Positions 34,159 through 47,074 of a stretch of 64,000 bases of DNA are shown here, one piece after another. How positions within the stretch are numbered: the first letter of the stretch is position 1; every line of letters begins with the position of its first letter. Origin of the DNA: Allodiplogaster sudhausi (taxonomy: Eukaryota > Nematoda > Chromadorea > Rhabditida > Diplogasteridae); the NCBI GenBank assembly GCA_945643635.1, contig CALZFC010000015.1, forward strand, positions 911,001-975,000, in the 5' to 3' direction. Below the pieces are notes generated by a model, which had not been told where the DNA came from, did no database searches, and worked only from the letters and a program-made list of their open reading frames with translations. The position numbers were made by a program, and so were the translations under genes.

Positions 34159-35182
34159 TTAAAGTGCCGCATTGTCTTCGTCCGAGAGAACCTCGTCGAC
34201 AGACTCGTCAATATTCTCTCCATTCTTCCTTTTCCCGCCATTGGCAGAGACTCCATCGTGCTGCTCGATTTGCCGTCGAGTCTTTCCTCGTTCACCTGAA
34301 CAGAGTTGTATCGATTACTTCTCATATGTAAAGTTTAATAACAATACTCAATTCATAATGGAAGAAAGAATTAAGAAAATAAGTCATTATTGACAAAAAA
34401 AGTGATTAGCATGGTTCTTACTCTCGACTACATTGAGCCCGAGCCTGCACTTGACTCGCCCATCAGCTTGCTTTTCGAATCTCAAAAGAATGGCAGATGA
34501 TCACTGTAAGACAGAATGAAGACATTTCAAGACGACATGAAACACTTGACATGCGGATGTTCAGTCAGCTCACAATCAGTCTCTCTCATACCTCCACTTG
34601 TGAAAACAAGTGAGAGGTACAAATTTAAATATTGAATAATCAAAATAATTTTGAAGCCAATAAATGAAAAGTGCAAACTCGACGTATGGTGTGAACGGCA
34701 CTGCGCGCACGACTGCGTAGATGGCCGGAGTGAGCAGGTACTTCAGGCCGATGTCGAAAGCTCCGGCTACGACCTCAACCATATTTTCTAAATGTAATGT
34801 TCGTATGGCGTTGTCATTTTAAATGAGGAGCATAAGGAAAAAAGTATTTCCGTTCGACACAAATAAAAAGACATAAATAACACAAGAAATATCTTAAAAG
34901 CCTAACACTTTTCCCGAGAGTGCGAAAAGCCTCGCGTGGCTTGTCAATCAGCCGAACCAGATCACGCGGGCGAATAGGCCTCTCCAGAAGCCAACGGAAA
35001 AATCTGAAAAACGAATGGGGCAAATCGAGTTTTACAAGGTTGAAAAAAAGTGATATCAGTATAATTAAGAGAACTGTGAAAGGTTGAGAGGCTAACTCTG
35101 CAATCAACGAGAATAATCTCTCGAGTATTCCGCCGCTGTTCATCTGCTGAAAGCGGCGATCCTTCTGCTGCATCGCAGCCAT
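34159..35182 (-). CDS. Unrecognised small membrane protein, upstream paralogue
   Basis: Exons near 35,182-34,915, 34,783-34,680, 34,490-34,430 and 34,297-34,159, phase-compatible. The protein starts MAAMQQKDRRFQQMNSGGIL and has a helix QPFTVLLIILISLFFNLVK, then FRWLLERPIRPRDLVRLIDK, FDIGLKYLLTPAIYAVVRAV followed by PFTPYVEFEKQADGRVKC. It ends in a hydrophilic Lys-then-acidic tail (SVDEVLSDEDNAAL). It is about 200 residues with one or two hydrophobic segments and no signal peptide. I do not recognise the family. An exon further upstream (about 35,320-35,250) cannot be excluded. The head-to-tail neighbour shows a local duplication. Confidence 0.6.
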
Positions 35183-35329
35183 TACCTTGAAACAGTTCAA
35201 GCTGATAACGTGGATGAATGAAGATAGAGTTATAAACTGCACAGCCCAAGGCTTGAGAAAAAACTAACGACGGATATAGACTGTTTTGGGTAAGCTGCTT
35301 GGATGCATTTTCGTGCAACATACTGTAGC

Positions 35330-36650
35330 TGGCGATTTTTTGTGTATAGAAGAAAAGAATAGCAATGTGGCACTAACTCGGATTTCTTACAAGTGAGCGC
35401 TGCATCAATTTTTGCCTTCCGGAAGGGAATTCCCTTAAATTACGCGCTTATATCTTTACTGTTTTTTCGCTATATGGCTTTTCCGTGGCTAATGAATTTC
35501 TTGAGAGGTTGTCGTTGATCTGGATGGTAAGTTTCGATCGGTAACTGCTACGCCATGGAGTTCAGGTGAGCAGCAACCGCCGAAGGGTAGAATGCAATGA
35601 TTTAGTGGCTGCATTTTCAATCGCTGGATTCTTATTTCTTTGTCACGAGAACTCTTCATGACATATGGAAGCAACCATTCTATGTCGCTCGCCTGCTCAA
35701 ATGCTCTGCCTAGTTTCCAACATTTATGTGTCTCTCTCTTCCCTTCCCCCCCCCTCTCTCTCTTTCTCTCTCTCTCACTCTCTCTCTCACTCTCTCTCTC
35801 TCACTCACTCATACTCGCGTTCTCAGTTTACTGCTCGCAATGCCTTCTGCTCCAAGTGCTGCCCGAACTCTTGCTTCGCCATGACTGTCTGCGCCCTCTG
35901 CCAGTTATGTGCTCTCTACATATGTGGTATCGCCACCTCACTCGTTGATTCTCTCTCTCCATCTCTCTCTCTCTCCATCTTTCTCTCTCTCGCTCTCTCT
36001 CTCTCTCCCTCTCTCTCTTCCCCCGCTTTTTCTCTTCCCTTATTGTAGCCTGTAGCCCAGGCGACGCTTCCCCAAACGCATTCTCGCGAATTGCTACTTT
36101 CCCGGTTTGACTTCCTTGAATTGGATGCGTTAATGCGATTATTCAGTGATTTATTTTGGATAACAGGCGATACTTATATAATTATAGCCGAAGAACCTTT
36201 GTATTCAACTTTACTAGATCGAAGTAGCAGCCTGTGATCGATGTATTACGTTTTATCTAATTTAACCTCCTGAATATAGCGACTTCTTGAGTTATAGAAG
36301 CGGCTTTCTGTCATGAAAGTGAACTAATCGATTCTCGTTCTTGTATCCTTTCTCAATGCTCGCTTTGGGAACGTGACTCATTACGTGTCCTTTAAAACGA
36401 AATGTGAGCCGGCTTTCGCACTGCATCCTTTTGTAATCCCTTTCTAAGGCAAACAATCGTCATTGTTTCCCCAGTCTTGGAAAGTCTCTTAAACATATCC
36501 CCACATATCATTTTTTTATAATTAAATACATTGCAAAACATCGCAGCTGTCCTAAAATCTTACCAAACGCACGAATTCTACATGACCCCATGAGTGAATG
36601 ATATAAAAAAAAAATGGAAAGTTGTTGTCCAAATTACTATCCAAATACAT
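35330..36650. other. CT microsatellites and one Cys-rich candidate exon
   Basis: CT tracts at 35,730-35,810 and 35,950-36,045 flank an open stretch at 35,832-35,931. After a CTCAG acceptor it would read FTARNAFCSKCCPNSCFAMT, then VCALCQLCALYIC. It is unusually cysteine-rich and ends at a GT, but its phase does not fit the next exon at 36,659. It may be an exon of an unrecognised gene or chance. Confidence 0.25.
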
Positions 36651-36658
36651 TCTTGCAG

Positions 36659-38252
36659 CCACTCCGGGCATCTTCCGAGGGCGATCTTCCTCGCGGAGCA
36701 GTGTCAAGTTGTCGAGGTTGCTCTTTAATTTTACTGCTTTTTCCTTTTCCTCCTTTCTTGCTTGATTTAAAGTCTTGATGAAGCATTACTTCTCTATCGT
36801 TTATTAGTGGGTTTTTACCACACGTTACTTGCCATTTCCCTTTTATTAGTGGGTTTTTACCACAAGTGACTTGCCATTTCCCTTTTCAGGAAGTAGTAGA
36901 AATAACGGAATCGTCGCCTGGTCGCACAGGATCAACTCAGATCAAGTGGCTTCAGGAAGCTCTGTTTTCGCCCAACGAAAAAGGCTCGCCACACATGGTT
37001 GGGGTTCGTCTCTTTATTATTAACACAATTTTAAGGATGCCAAGTCCTTGTTTGCGAAAAATTAGGTTGTTTCTGTATTTCTATGGTTCAGCTTTTATAT
37101 TCGCTGGTGGAACTATCAGATGTCCTGCTGTTAAGGCCCTCAAATGCCATTATTTCATTCTCGATCACATTTTACTCGCCCTAACATTAGATGTTTAGTC
37201 AATTACAAAAGCCGTTTTCGAAGAAATAATATTCCGCTTGCGATTCAATTAAAAAATACGGAATCCAGCAAATATACTCCGTAAAAGTACCTATAATCAA
37301 CCAATTATCATATCTTCAATATCGTTCGAGTCTTGAGGTACAGTATTTCTTTGTAGAAGCATATCCTTTTTCAAAGATCTGCATTTCTGATGCTTCTTAT
37401 GCGTAGTGGACAGTGCTGATTGTGAACAAGGTCCGGTGCACAACTGCAGGCCGGCTTACAAAGCCAAAAAAATCTTTTCTGACCAAAAATTGCATTCTTG
37501 AGGGGAGGGTAATGTCGTTTTTTCAAACATAATTGTTTTCTTTGGGCGTTCAACTCGATGTGGAGCCTACGAGGGTTCAAGCCGGCCCATGCACCGGCCT
37601 TGTTCAGAACTGGTTGTGGGCCATGTTGCTAGTTATGGGCTTTGTTCTGGATCCTAAGATCTTTATGATTACAGAACAGTGACGACGTTGACATGGCGGA
37701 TGACATGTCGACAGTACTCGAGAGGCGCCGGCGTACGGTAAGACTTTTTTCCTTCTCTTGGAAATTGTTATAAAGAAAAATTACATTTTCTTGTTTTTTT
37801 ACTTTAAATATCACGATATTTTCCTTTCATTCTACTTAGATTTTTATAAGGATTTTTCTTTGTCTTCTCCTGGGGTTTAAAGGTACCGTCTATTTTGCAA
37901 AATCGTACACATTTTGGGCCTTCACTTAACCATAGCCCACCCAGGGTTTGACGTAAAGAATTTTGTTTTTATTCTTCTACCTTACTTTTCAGACCGCAAG
38001 CAGTCTAACCCAGTCTGTTTACCAACCAGTACACAGTGACTCCCAGGTCTTTTCTGGGATCAGATGGGTTTTGATATTCCAGCGTCCCTCTCCGCTCCGC
38101 TCTCGCCCTCACCACCATCGCCATCTCCCTCGCCACTACAACGAGTCCATGGAGAGCGACGAGGACGGAGTTGGCGGGCCGGAAGACTTGGACGTCGTTG
38201 GCATTGATCAGGTACTTCATGAAATTCCTTGCTTTATTTCAAACTCTTTTCT

Positions 38253-38298
<46 letters not shown>

Positions 38299-39838
38299 TT
38301 TTACCTAAAGGGTGTTGGGAAATGCTAGCTGGACTGGTTGTGAAAAAAACTATTCATCGAAGAGACATAAAGGAAGCCGCGTTGGAATTTTTAAGCTCAA
38401 ATCGGCGAATATATTTCAGATTCACCTGTAATGTACAGCGAGTATTTCGATTTGTATGCAGTGTTGAAACGGTCGGATCATTTACCATATTGAACCCCTC
38501 TGGCTTGGCGAAATGTGCATTGTCGAACTTCTACAGCTCTCATCGGGAACAGCCAGCTGTTGAACGGTATCCTCCCCGCCAGAGTTGTGTACCGAACCCT
38601 TTTCAGCATTATTTTATGTCTATTTATGGGAATGTAGAATGGAGCTATATATAATTCTAAGTATATTCAGTGGAGCTTTGCCATGATATGGAATATCAGA
38701 AAAGATGTATGCTAAAACAAGATTTTATACTTTTCGTTGGTTGTTTGCTTTCTTACAATTAATTGGACGTAGTTCCCACTTCAGTACTTGACTCGTTAAG
38801 AAAAGTTCCTCCATTTCCGAATAATTTATAGACGACCTACGCGACGTGAGTACTTATACTGTGTTGAGGTAGTCAAGCTACTATTTGCGCGGATATTTAG
38901 CAGGAAACGCATAGGAATGGACTATGAAGTGGATGCTATTTAAAGGAGGATATTTCCTTTGGAGGTGATTAAAAGTATAGGACGAGGAATAGTCGGGAGT
39001 GATAATGTAATGTGAAGAGAGGGTGATAGAGAAGAGGAAATTGTGGAATGAAGATAGAAATGGAGAGAGAAGGAGAGCGAGAGAAATGAGTAGAATACCG
39101 CATGGCGTGAGCTGCTGCGTGTTAGGGACCGTTAACCATCACTAGCCGCCACCGATAAGGAAGAAGGATGCGAGAGAAGGAACTGGAAGGAGAGAGTGGC
39201 AGGGGTATTGAGAGAGAGAGAGAGAGAAAGTAGAAGAAGAGAAAGAGAGAGCAGACCGACTAATGCGTGCGATTGGCGGAGTCAGTGTGTTCGGGTCGGC
39301 CATACACAGCCCGCGCGTCCCGTAATCACTCCCTAGCCAAGAAAGGAAGGAGCACTCCCTCCCCTCAACTCCTCCAACGAGACCATTTTAAAACAATTTT
39401 AAAACGAATTATATAGATCCTGTGGTCAGATAATTTCTGTGAGATTGCCCTGGCGTGCTGCGTATCTGAAAATGGCCGGTAGTTAATCTTTCGACATCCT
39501 CTCGCCCATTATCTGAAACTCTCCTTGCTTAGCTCACCTTGGATGTCCTCCCAGTGACCTTCCTTTGCCGAGAGGAGAATTTGATTGAATGAGAAAGTAA
39601 CTACTCTTATTGTTAGACACTGAAAAGATTCCAGTCGCAGACTGCTATTTCTCTTGAAGAAAGTTACATCTTCTTTGCCCTTTCTCCAATCTCTTCCTCT
39701 TTCCATTTTCTCCCCGTCAACCAATCTGTGCACTCAGTATTCTGCTAAACTCGCGCTCTTATGTTAGAGCCACAACTCTGCATACCATTTGATTTCTCGA
39801 AAGCCATCGACTTGGTTGATTTCTCTCTCTCTCTCTCT

Positions 39839-39889
<51 letters not shown>

Positions 39890-42800
39890 CTTTCTCGCTC
39901 TCTCTCTCTCTCTCTCTCTCTTTATCTCCTATATTTACGGGCTCCTTTTATGGTCAACGCATTTCTAGTTGCACATCCGCCAACATTCGGGTGGACTACA
40001 TTTGCGCGCAGACACTTGCGCACAAGGACACTTGTGCATGGACACTTGCGCACCGGCATTTGCGCACAAGAACACTTGCGCACGGACACTTGCGCACAGA
40101 CACTTGCGCATAAGGACATTTGCGCACAAGTTTTTGTGACCTTTTGGGGACCATTTTGGTAACTTTTTGGGAAACTTTTGGCAACTTTTGGGGATGCTTT
40201 TGGTAACTTCTGGTGACACTTTTAGTAACTTTTGGGGATGCTTTTGGTAACTTTTGGGGACACTTTTGGTAGCTTTTGGAGCCTTTTGAACCATTCAGAG
40301 ATGACTCTAAGGATATTTTTGACAACGTTTGGGGACCAGTTTGTAACCTTTTAGGGACCTCTTTGGGATTCTTTTGGATCCCTTGAACATTCCATAGAGT
40401 CCGATTTCAATTAGTACGGCAACTTCTTGTGTATGCCTGTTCCCTTAGGGTTAGCCTGATATGATTTTCCGGCTAGCATCAGGCAGCAACATGAGGCGAA
40501 GGAGAGACAAAGTGAGAGAGCATGCATTTTGAAGAGACTCTGCTTATGGTTAGCATGAGGCACAGAATCTTGACCCGGTCCACATTGAGTCAAGTTTCTG
40601 CGCCTCATGTTGAGCAGAGTCTCTTAAAAATGCATGCTCTCTCGCTGTCTCTTATTATCCTCATGTTTCCGGTCAAAAGCCAAATTGTGTTGTTTTGCGT
40701 TCATTGAGAGAATTAGCATACCGTATTTTCTCTATTAGTACCCCGGGGGTTCTATTTTTCAATACCCTTGCGAGAGGGGGGCACTATTAGAGGGAGGGGT
40801 TCTATTAGAGGGAGGGGTTCTATTTTTCAATGTGAGAAACTAAAAGTTTAATAACAACATTTCAATCCCAAAAAAAGAAGAATAGTAGCCCGAATTCATT
40901 GGAATCATCACTGGAATATCCGCTTTACAACAGATTTATCATGAATTTGGCATCAGATCATTGGTAAGAGCATCCCATGCCTCCAGGATCAATACGCGGT
41001 ACATCTAGAGCTGAAGTAATAGACTATTAGGGGGTGGTACTATTGGAGGGGGGGTTCTACTAGAGGGAGGGGTTCTATTTTTCAATGGCATTTTCAGAGG
41101 GGGGTACTATTAGAGGGGGGGGGGTTCTAATAAAGGGGGGGTACTAATAGAGAAAATACGGTAAATCGTTGAGAGAGATCGAGAGAGAGTTTACTTATCA
41201 GTCCATCGCGCTATCCTCTTACTTCGTGTTAATTTTTGTAAAAATATGTATACATTAAAGTGGTAAAATCTCAATAAAACATTTTTGGAACCAAGCCAAC
41301 CGGTGCTGTTTTGCGTCCATTTTGAGAGAAAATTGAGAGAAACACATAGAGAGATACCGAAAATTCGCTCTCTATGATGTTCTTCTACAGAGAAAGGCAG
41401 TTTTTTTGAACTATATTACATATCACAAGGGCGAGGTTGAAGCCTTGCACATTAAAAAGAAGATTCCGCATCCACGGCTAGTAAAACAGCCAGTACCCCC
41501 TCCTGCCTCTCAATTCTTGCCCGTGCTCCGACGGACAATAGAAATGCTTTGTTCGGATAATCCGTTTAATGTCGGTTCCGCATGGGGAATCGCCTGAATT
41601 ATCCAAACGTTTAGTCAACCGCTGCAACTTACTAAAGTTTGTGGCATGCTGGGTATTTAGCTGAACAGTGGCCCGTTTTGTTCAGCTGCTGCTGCGACTG
41701 AACATTGTTTTTGTTATGCCCTTTTAATGAAGCTGCATCAACAAACGTTTTGCATCTAACAATAAGAATTTGTCAATACGACTCTCTATCACTCTCTCTC
41801 TCTCTCTATCTATCTATCCATGGCAAAGAAACCAATAACAAGGAAGCAGGGATGTTGATATCAGTGTAAACATGAGGCTAAACCTCGTGTTAACCTGCTT
41901 AGCCTCATGTCAGTCCCTGATGTTTAGCCTTAAAAAAGGGACACTTTACTACGTCGGCAGAGGTGCTAACGGGCCCAAAAAAAAACAAAAATTTTGGGCC
42001 GGCCAAGCCCGTCGGGCCTAAGGAATCGGCCAGCCCGGCCCGATCCATTTCCGGGCCCTCGAATATTGGGCCCGGCCCGGCCCGGGGCCCTGGAAAGTTG
42101 GGCCGGCCGGCCCTAGTAGCTCTTAGTGCCAAGGATGAAAATAGGAAAATGCATGCAAAGTGAGGAGTTACTAAAAGGAGACAAAAGGGCCCTCAAACGG
42201 TCTAAAAAAAGGTCCTCTGTTGGGTCCACGCCTGGTCTCAAAAGGTGCCATAAGGGTCCCTAAACGATACCCAGAAGCTACCAAAAGAGTCCCCAAAGTT
42301 TACCAAAAGTATTCCCAAAAGTTTCCAAAAGTGCCCCTAAAAGTTGTAAAAAGAGTCCCCAAAGGTTGCTAAATGTGTCCCCAAAAGTTACTAAAAGTGC
42401 CTCCAAAAGTTACAAGAAGCATCCCCAAAAGTTACCAAAAGCTTCCCCAAAAGTTACCAAAATGGTCCCTCAAAAGGTCACAAAAACTTGTGCGCAAGTG
42501 TCCATGTGCGCAAGTGTCCTTGTGCGCAAGTGTCCGTGTGCGCAAGTGTCTGTGCGCAAGTGTCCCTGCGCGCAAGTGTCTATGTGCGCAAGTGTCCTTG
42601 TGCGCAAGTGTACTTGTGCGCAAGTCTCTGTGCGCAAGTGTCCTTGGGCGCAAGTGTCTGCGCACAAATGTAGTCCACCCCAACATTCAGCCGCCGACCC
42701 TGCCGGTAGCAACAACTCTCATCTCTCTTTCTCTCCTCTCTCTCTCTCTCTCTCATTTTCTCTCTCCATCCCTCTCTTTTCTCTCTTTCTCTCTCTCCTC

Positions 42801-43151
42801 TCTCTCTCTCTCTCATTTTCTCTCTCCATCCCTCTCTTTTCTCTCTTTCTCTCTCTCCTCTCTCTCTCTCTCATTTTCTCTCTCCATCCCTCTCTTTTCT
42901 CTCTTTCTTTCTTCTATTTCTCTCTTTCTCTTGAGCCTAAATGCGGTTGACCATGAGTGCCACTTTAGCTTTTCAAAACCTCCTTCGCAGACAAAATTGC
43001 GAATCAGAAGGGTTTTTTCTCTAATACTATCAACAATTTGTGTGTTCTTGCTAAAAAAAATCAATGAATTGACACTGGTGATACAGGGAGTTCTGAACGA
43101 GTTCAAGAAGTTAATTGGAACGTATCATCCATATGCTGTGATTCTTTCTTG

Positions 43152-43199
<48 letters not shown>

Positions 43200-43272
43200 C
43201 GCTCGCTCGCTCTCACTATCTATCTCTCTGCATCTCAGTCGCGCTTATACTCCTCTCTGCGTCTCCCATGTT

Positions 43273-43325
<53 letters not shown>

Positions 43326-44992
43326 ATGTGCTTTTTGATGCTAGTTGACTTTCTCATTTATTCACAGCAGTCTCTTGATAGCAATTTTTTTCGCACCTTA
43401 TAACGCCTCTAATTGAGTTGCAATTTTTTTGGAAGTTTGCCGTCGATTTCTGCACCCTCACCATTCTCCTTTCTCAAGAACATCCTCATTCGATTGAAGT
43501 CATGCCTGCCCTCCCGCCAATTTCGGTGTGGAGCAGCGCGCACCTAGACGACTTTTCCGATCCGTCGTCCTCTTCTACATTCTACTCATCGGCTGCGGCC
43601 CTCTCTGAAGAGGAGTCTCCCCCAGCGTCCTCCTCGGCTGCTCCCTCCTCCTCCATCTACTACTACCTCACTCCTGTCACCTACACGAGCACTCCAACAG
43701 CAGCGCCTCTCCCTCCACCGATTGTTGTGGCCAAGCAGCACAATCAAGTTGGGGTAAGCACCAAGTGCTCTGAAATGCGTTTTGTGAGAGCTCACTATAT
43801 TTTGAACCGTATGTTTGAACAGTAAAAGTAGATGAGCTCGTTGAAGAGGCATTCCAAGTTCGAGCAGACATTTCTTTCCGACCTAATTACCCCCAACTAC
43901 TTCGTTGCACTCATGGATCTCTGCTCAGCGAAAATGGCCACTTCTTCTTTTGGCACAGTTTTTTTTTTCAATTAGAGGTGCCATGCTTACGAGCTTATAC
44001 TGTCGCTCTCATAGATGTCCCTGCAGTCTTTGAGATGAGGGCTTGAATCATATTGTATATTTCTGTATCAGTAAAGCCACAGTCAGTTTTACTGGGTGAA
44101 GTTCCTTCTGCTCACCAATCCCATTATGGATTTAATACAAGCACAGAGATAATCTCGATAATGCTTGGGATCCGTTTGCTTATCTGGGAGAGCGAGAAAT
44201 AGGGTTTTTCTTCTTTATTTTGTTCTGTTCTGGTACATTATTGACAGCTGATGTCTATGTGGCAGCAGACTGTTGGTCATCCCAGTGGGCCTCTATCTAT
44301 GTTTCTCTAGTTCTTTAGACTCATACAACTAATTATAACTCATTTTTATCTTCCTACCCGTTCTCTCTCTCCTTCTCTTGCCATCTCTTTTTCGCGCGCT
44401 GTCTCGCTTTCTTAATTTTTTGTCAGATTACTTCTTGTTTGCCATCTCTCCTATTCAGAACATCATGAGTAAGGAACAACGTTGATTGAAGACGCGTTCT
44501 TTCTTGTGTCTTGTTAGTCTCAATTCTGTGCTTTCTCGGCTGGAGTCTGCCGCGCTTGTTCATGTACTCAAACCTGCTCTCGCCAAGTCATCTTTAGCCA
44601 CCCCATCGCGGCCTTTGCTCCGTTCTGATACATCTTTTCGTACTGCCCACCACTGGGGCCATTTGCCCTCAGCGGCTAACACAGATCACAGAGTTACTGT
44701 TACTGGGGAATCTATTACATTATATTCTTTAAGTCTTTGTCATCACACGATCTCTGAATCTTTGCCCCCTACCTTTTTTACTCTTGTGCCAGTATTGAAT
44801 GCACTTCCTCTCTCTCCCTAACGGTTTGCGAACCATTCACTTTGATTTCTCTCCCCTTCTTCACTTATGATTTCTGCTCAATCTCGACTGATTGTCAGAG
44901 CAGCTCATTTGCCAGCATGGCTTGATATTTCGAAACGTGTTTTTTATCGTGATGATAAGGTATTTCACTGCCTGGGTCTCTCTCTGACTCCT

Positions 44993-45039
<47 letters not shown>

Positions 45040-45301
45040 CTTTGTCTCGTGTTGTCTAGTATATGATAGGCTGCCTGACCATTGCTGGTAGTCGGAGTGT
45101 AGCTATGGAGTGAGGGTGGAAAAGTGAGAGTAAATGAGAAAGCGAGAAAAATTTCTGTGTCCTGCGTGTGCCTCCCCGTTCCTGCAAAGTAGCTGATAGA
45201 GAAGAGGGGTGAGTTGGGGCGAGGGAGGTGGACAATAAATAGAAAATGTATGAATGATCACAACATGCCTCTCTCTCTCTTTCTTTCTATTTCTCTCTGT
45301 C

Positions 45302-45351
<50 letters not shown>

Positions 45352-46742
45352 CTGCGATCTGCAAGAATACAAAGACATGAGACGAACACACAAGAATGAA
45401 CAACGTTGTCAGGTGTACTAGGTAGCTGTCAGGGTTAATTTAGACGAGTAGTTGAAAATGTGATGGGAACGAAACTGACCACATTGTAGCAAGGAAACTA
45501 GCGGATATTCTCATGAAATGAGTTTAAAAAAAGAGAGGATTGTTGTACAGTTTGAAACAATTTGCATTGCCATGTACTGTATTGACCAGATTCTGATTTA
45601 GGACGAGACGTTATCGGAGGACTATCGATCTTCAGACACTGAACTTCTACTACGACTCTCGCAGGTTTGCAGAGAAAGTACATGTTTCTGACATGTTCTG
45701 TGCTGCTTATCTTATTGTTTGGAGTGCCTTTGAAGGGTCTTACATCAGAATTGTGAAATAGCGGAGGAGTAAATAAGAATAGCAATGAATGACATTTTGC
45801 TGTGATTAGAACTTTATTAGTGATTTGAACAGTTGTTATTGTTATATTGTCAAAAGTACATCTGTAAATCAATAATCGTAAAGTCTATATATGTCATTGT
45901 AGCATCAGCATGATGAGAGACTCCATCGCGACTCTGCCATCTACCGCGGAACAAGCGTAGAGAAGGAGGTAAAGAGATGACTTGTAAAAAAAGGATTGTT
46001 TATATTTAAAAAAAATATATATATTTACTGTATAGTTGTGGTTTCTCAAGCGCTGTACGGTAACCTTGGCGGACAACATTTTGACAGCATCTCTTGGTCG
46101 AATGCAACTTTCTAGAGCTTCCCCATAGTCGACACGTGACCTTTCTTATCTTATCATGGGTACAATATTCCTTCTACAGTCTAGCTCGATACAACCAAAG
46201 GGCAGCGGATTATTTCGTAAGGTTTAGATGATTGCTGCAGAACTATCAGTACACCATTAGGTGGAAATAATTCAAACAATGCTATTATGATGACTTATGC
46301 GCTGTGGCATCTACCAGAAAGCAGCTTCTTACCATTTGATGTATGTTTTTGACGATATGGGTAGAGTGTTATCATATTGACATTGGCGCTTTATTAAATA
46401 CAGTTTAATAAAGATAGGAAGCATCCGACTAAATATATAAATATAATAAATATCTGGTTGATGTTCACTTTAATTGTGCTCCTCAGACGACTCCGCCCGC
46501 TCCAGTGACTCGGCCAGTCATCAAGAGGGACAAGGCTTCCATCGGCATCACGCAGAATTGCACGGTACGGCTAGTTCATATTTCTACGCTATACCTACTG
46601 TGGACCTTTCGCTTTCTCCCCCCCCCCCCCGCGTTCTCTCTCTGTCCATGTTTCTCTCATCTGCCTCTAACTCTCTCTCTGTTTCTTTCTCGCAACTTCT
46701 CTTTCACTCTCTCTCTCTCTGTTTCTTTCTCTCAACTTCTCT

Positions 46743-46784
<42 letters not shown>

Positions 46785-47031
46785 CTCTTCCTACCCTCTG
46801 ACCTTTTCTCTGCAAGTTCATCTTCGACCCTTTCTTTCTATCCTGTTGGAATACCACCTTTCTCACGTCTAGTGCTCATTGTCAGGGCCTCTTACGATAT
46901 CATTCGCATTGGTGTTGTCTAGTATACTCATGATGGCGTAGTCTTCAAGCTTGGAGTTACTTCATGCTGATTGCGAGATAGCACTTTGCAAAGGCCAGGG
47001 ACACGTGCTTATATTTTGTTAGTCTTCTGCT

Positions 47032-47074
<43 letters not shown>

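Larger units (their letters stand above)
39967..42700. mobile_element. Large foldback element with tandem-repeat arms
   Basis: The left end (39,980-40,012) CCAACATTCGGGTGGACTAC then ATTTGCGCGCAGACACTTGC is inverted at the right end (42,655-42,695). Inside each end lies an array of short units with core ACACTTGCGCACA (left 40,000-40,130; right, inverted, 42,487-42,667). Next comes a second array of units like TTTTGGGGACACTTTTGGTA (left 40,137-40,340; right, inverted, about 42,230-42,475). The arms are about 370-470 bp. The centre (40.4-42.2 kb) holds other elements. No transposase was seen. The structure is that of foldback-type elements with subterminal repeats. Confidence 0.7.

Noticed and set aside
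39965..40325. Minus-strand frames with repeated PKVTKS and CASV units
   Set aside because: Translation of the left foldback arm arrays, the mirror image of the 42.4 kb frame.
40000..42680. CRISPR-like appearance of regularly repeated short units
   Set aside because: Units are contiguous tandem repeats without unique spacers, in a eukaryotic genome.
42366..43338. Long plus-strand open frame of 321 codons, the longest in the window
   Set aside because: It runs through the tandem arrays of the foldback element (repeated VRKCPCAQVS) and CT minisatellites; the frame is kept open by repeat periodicity, not selection.
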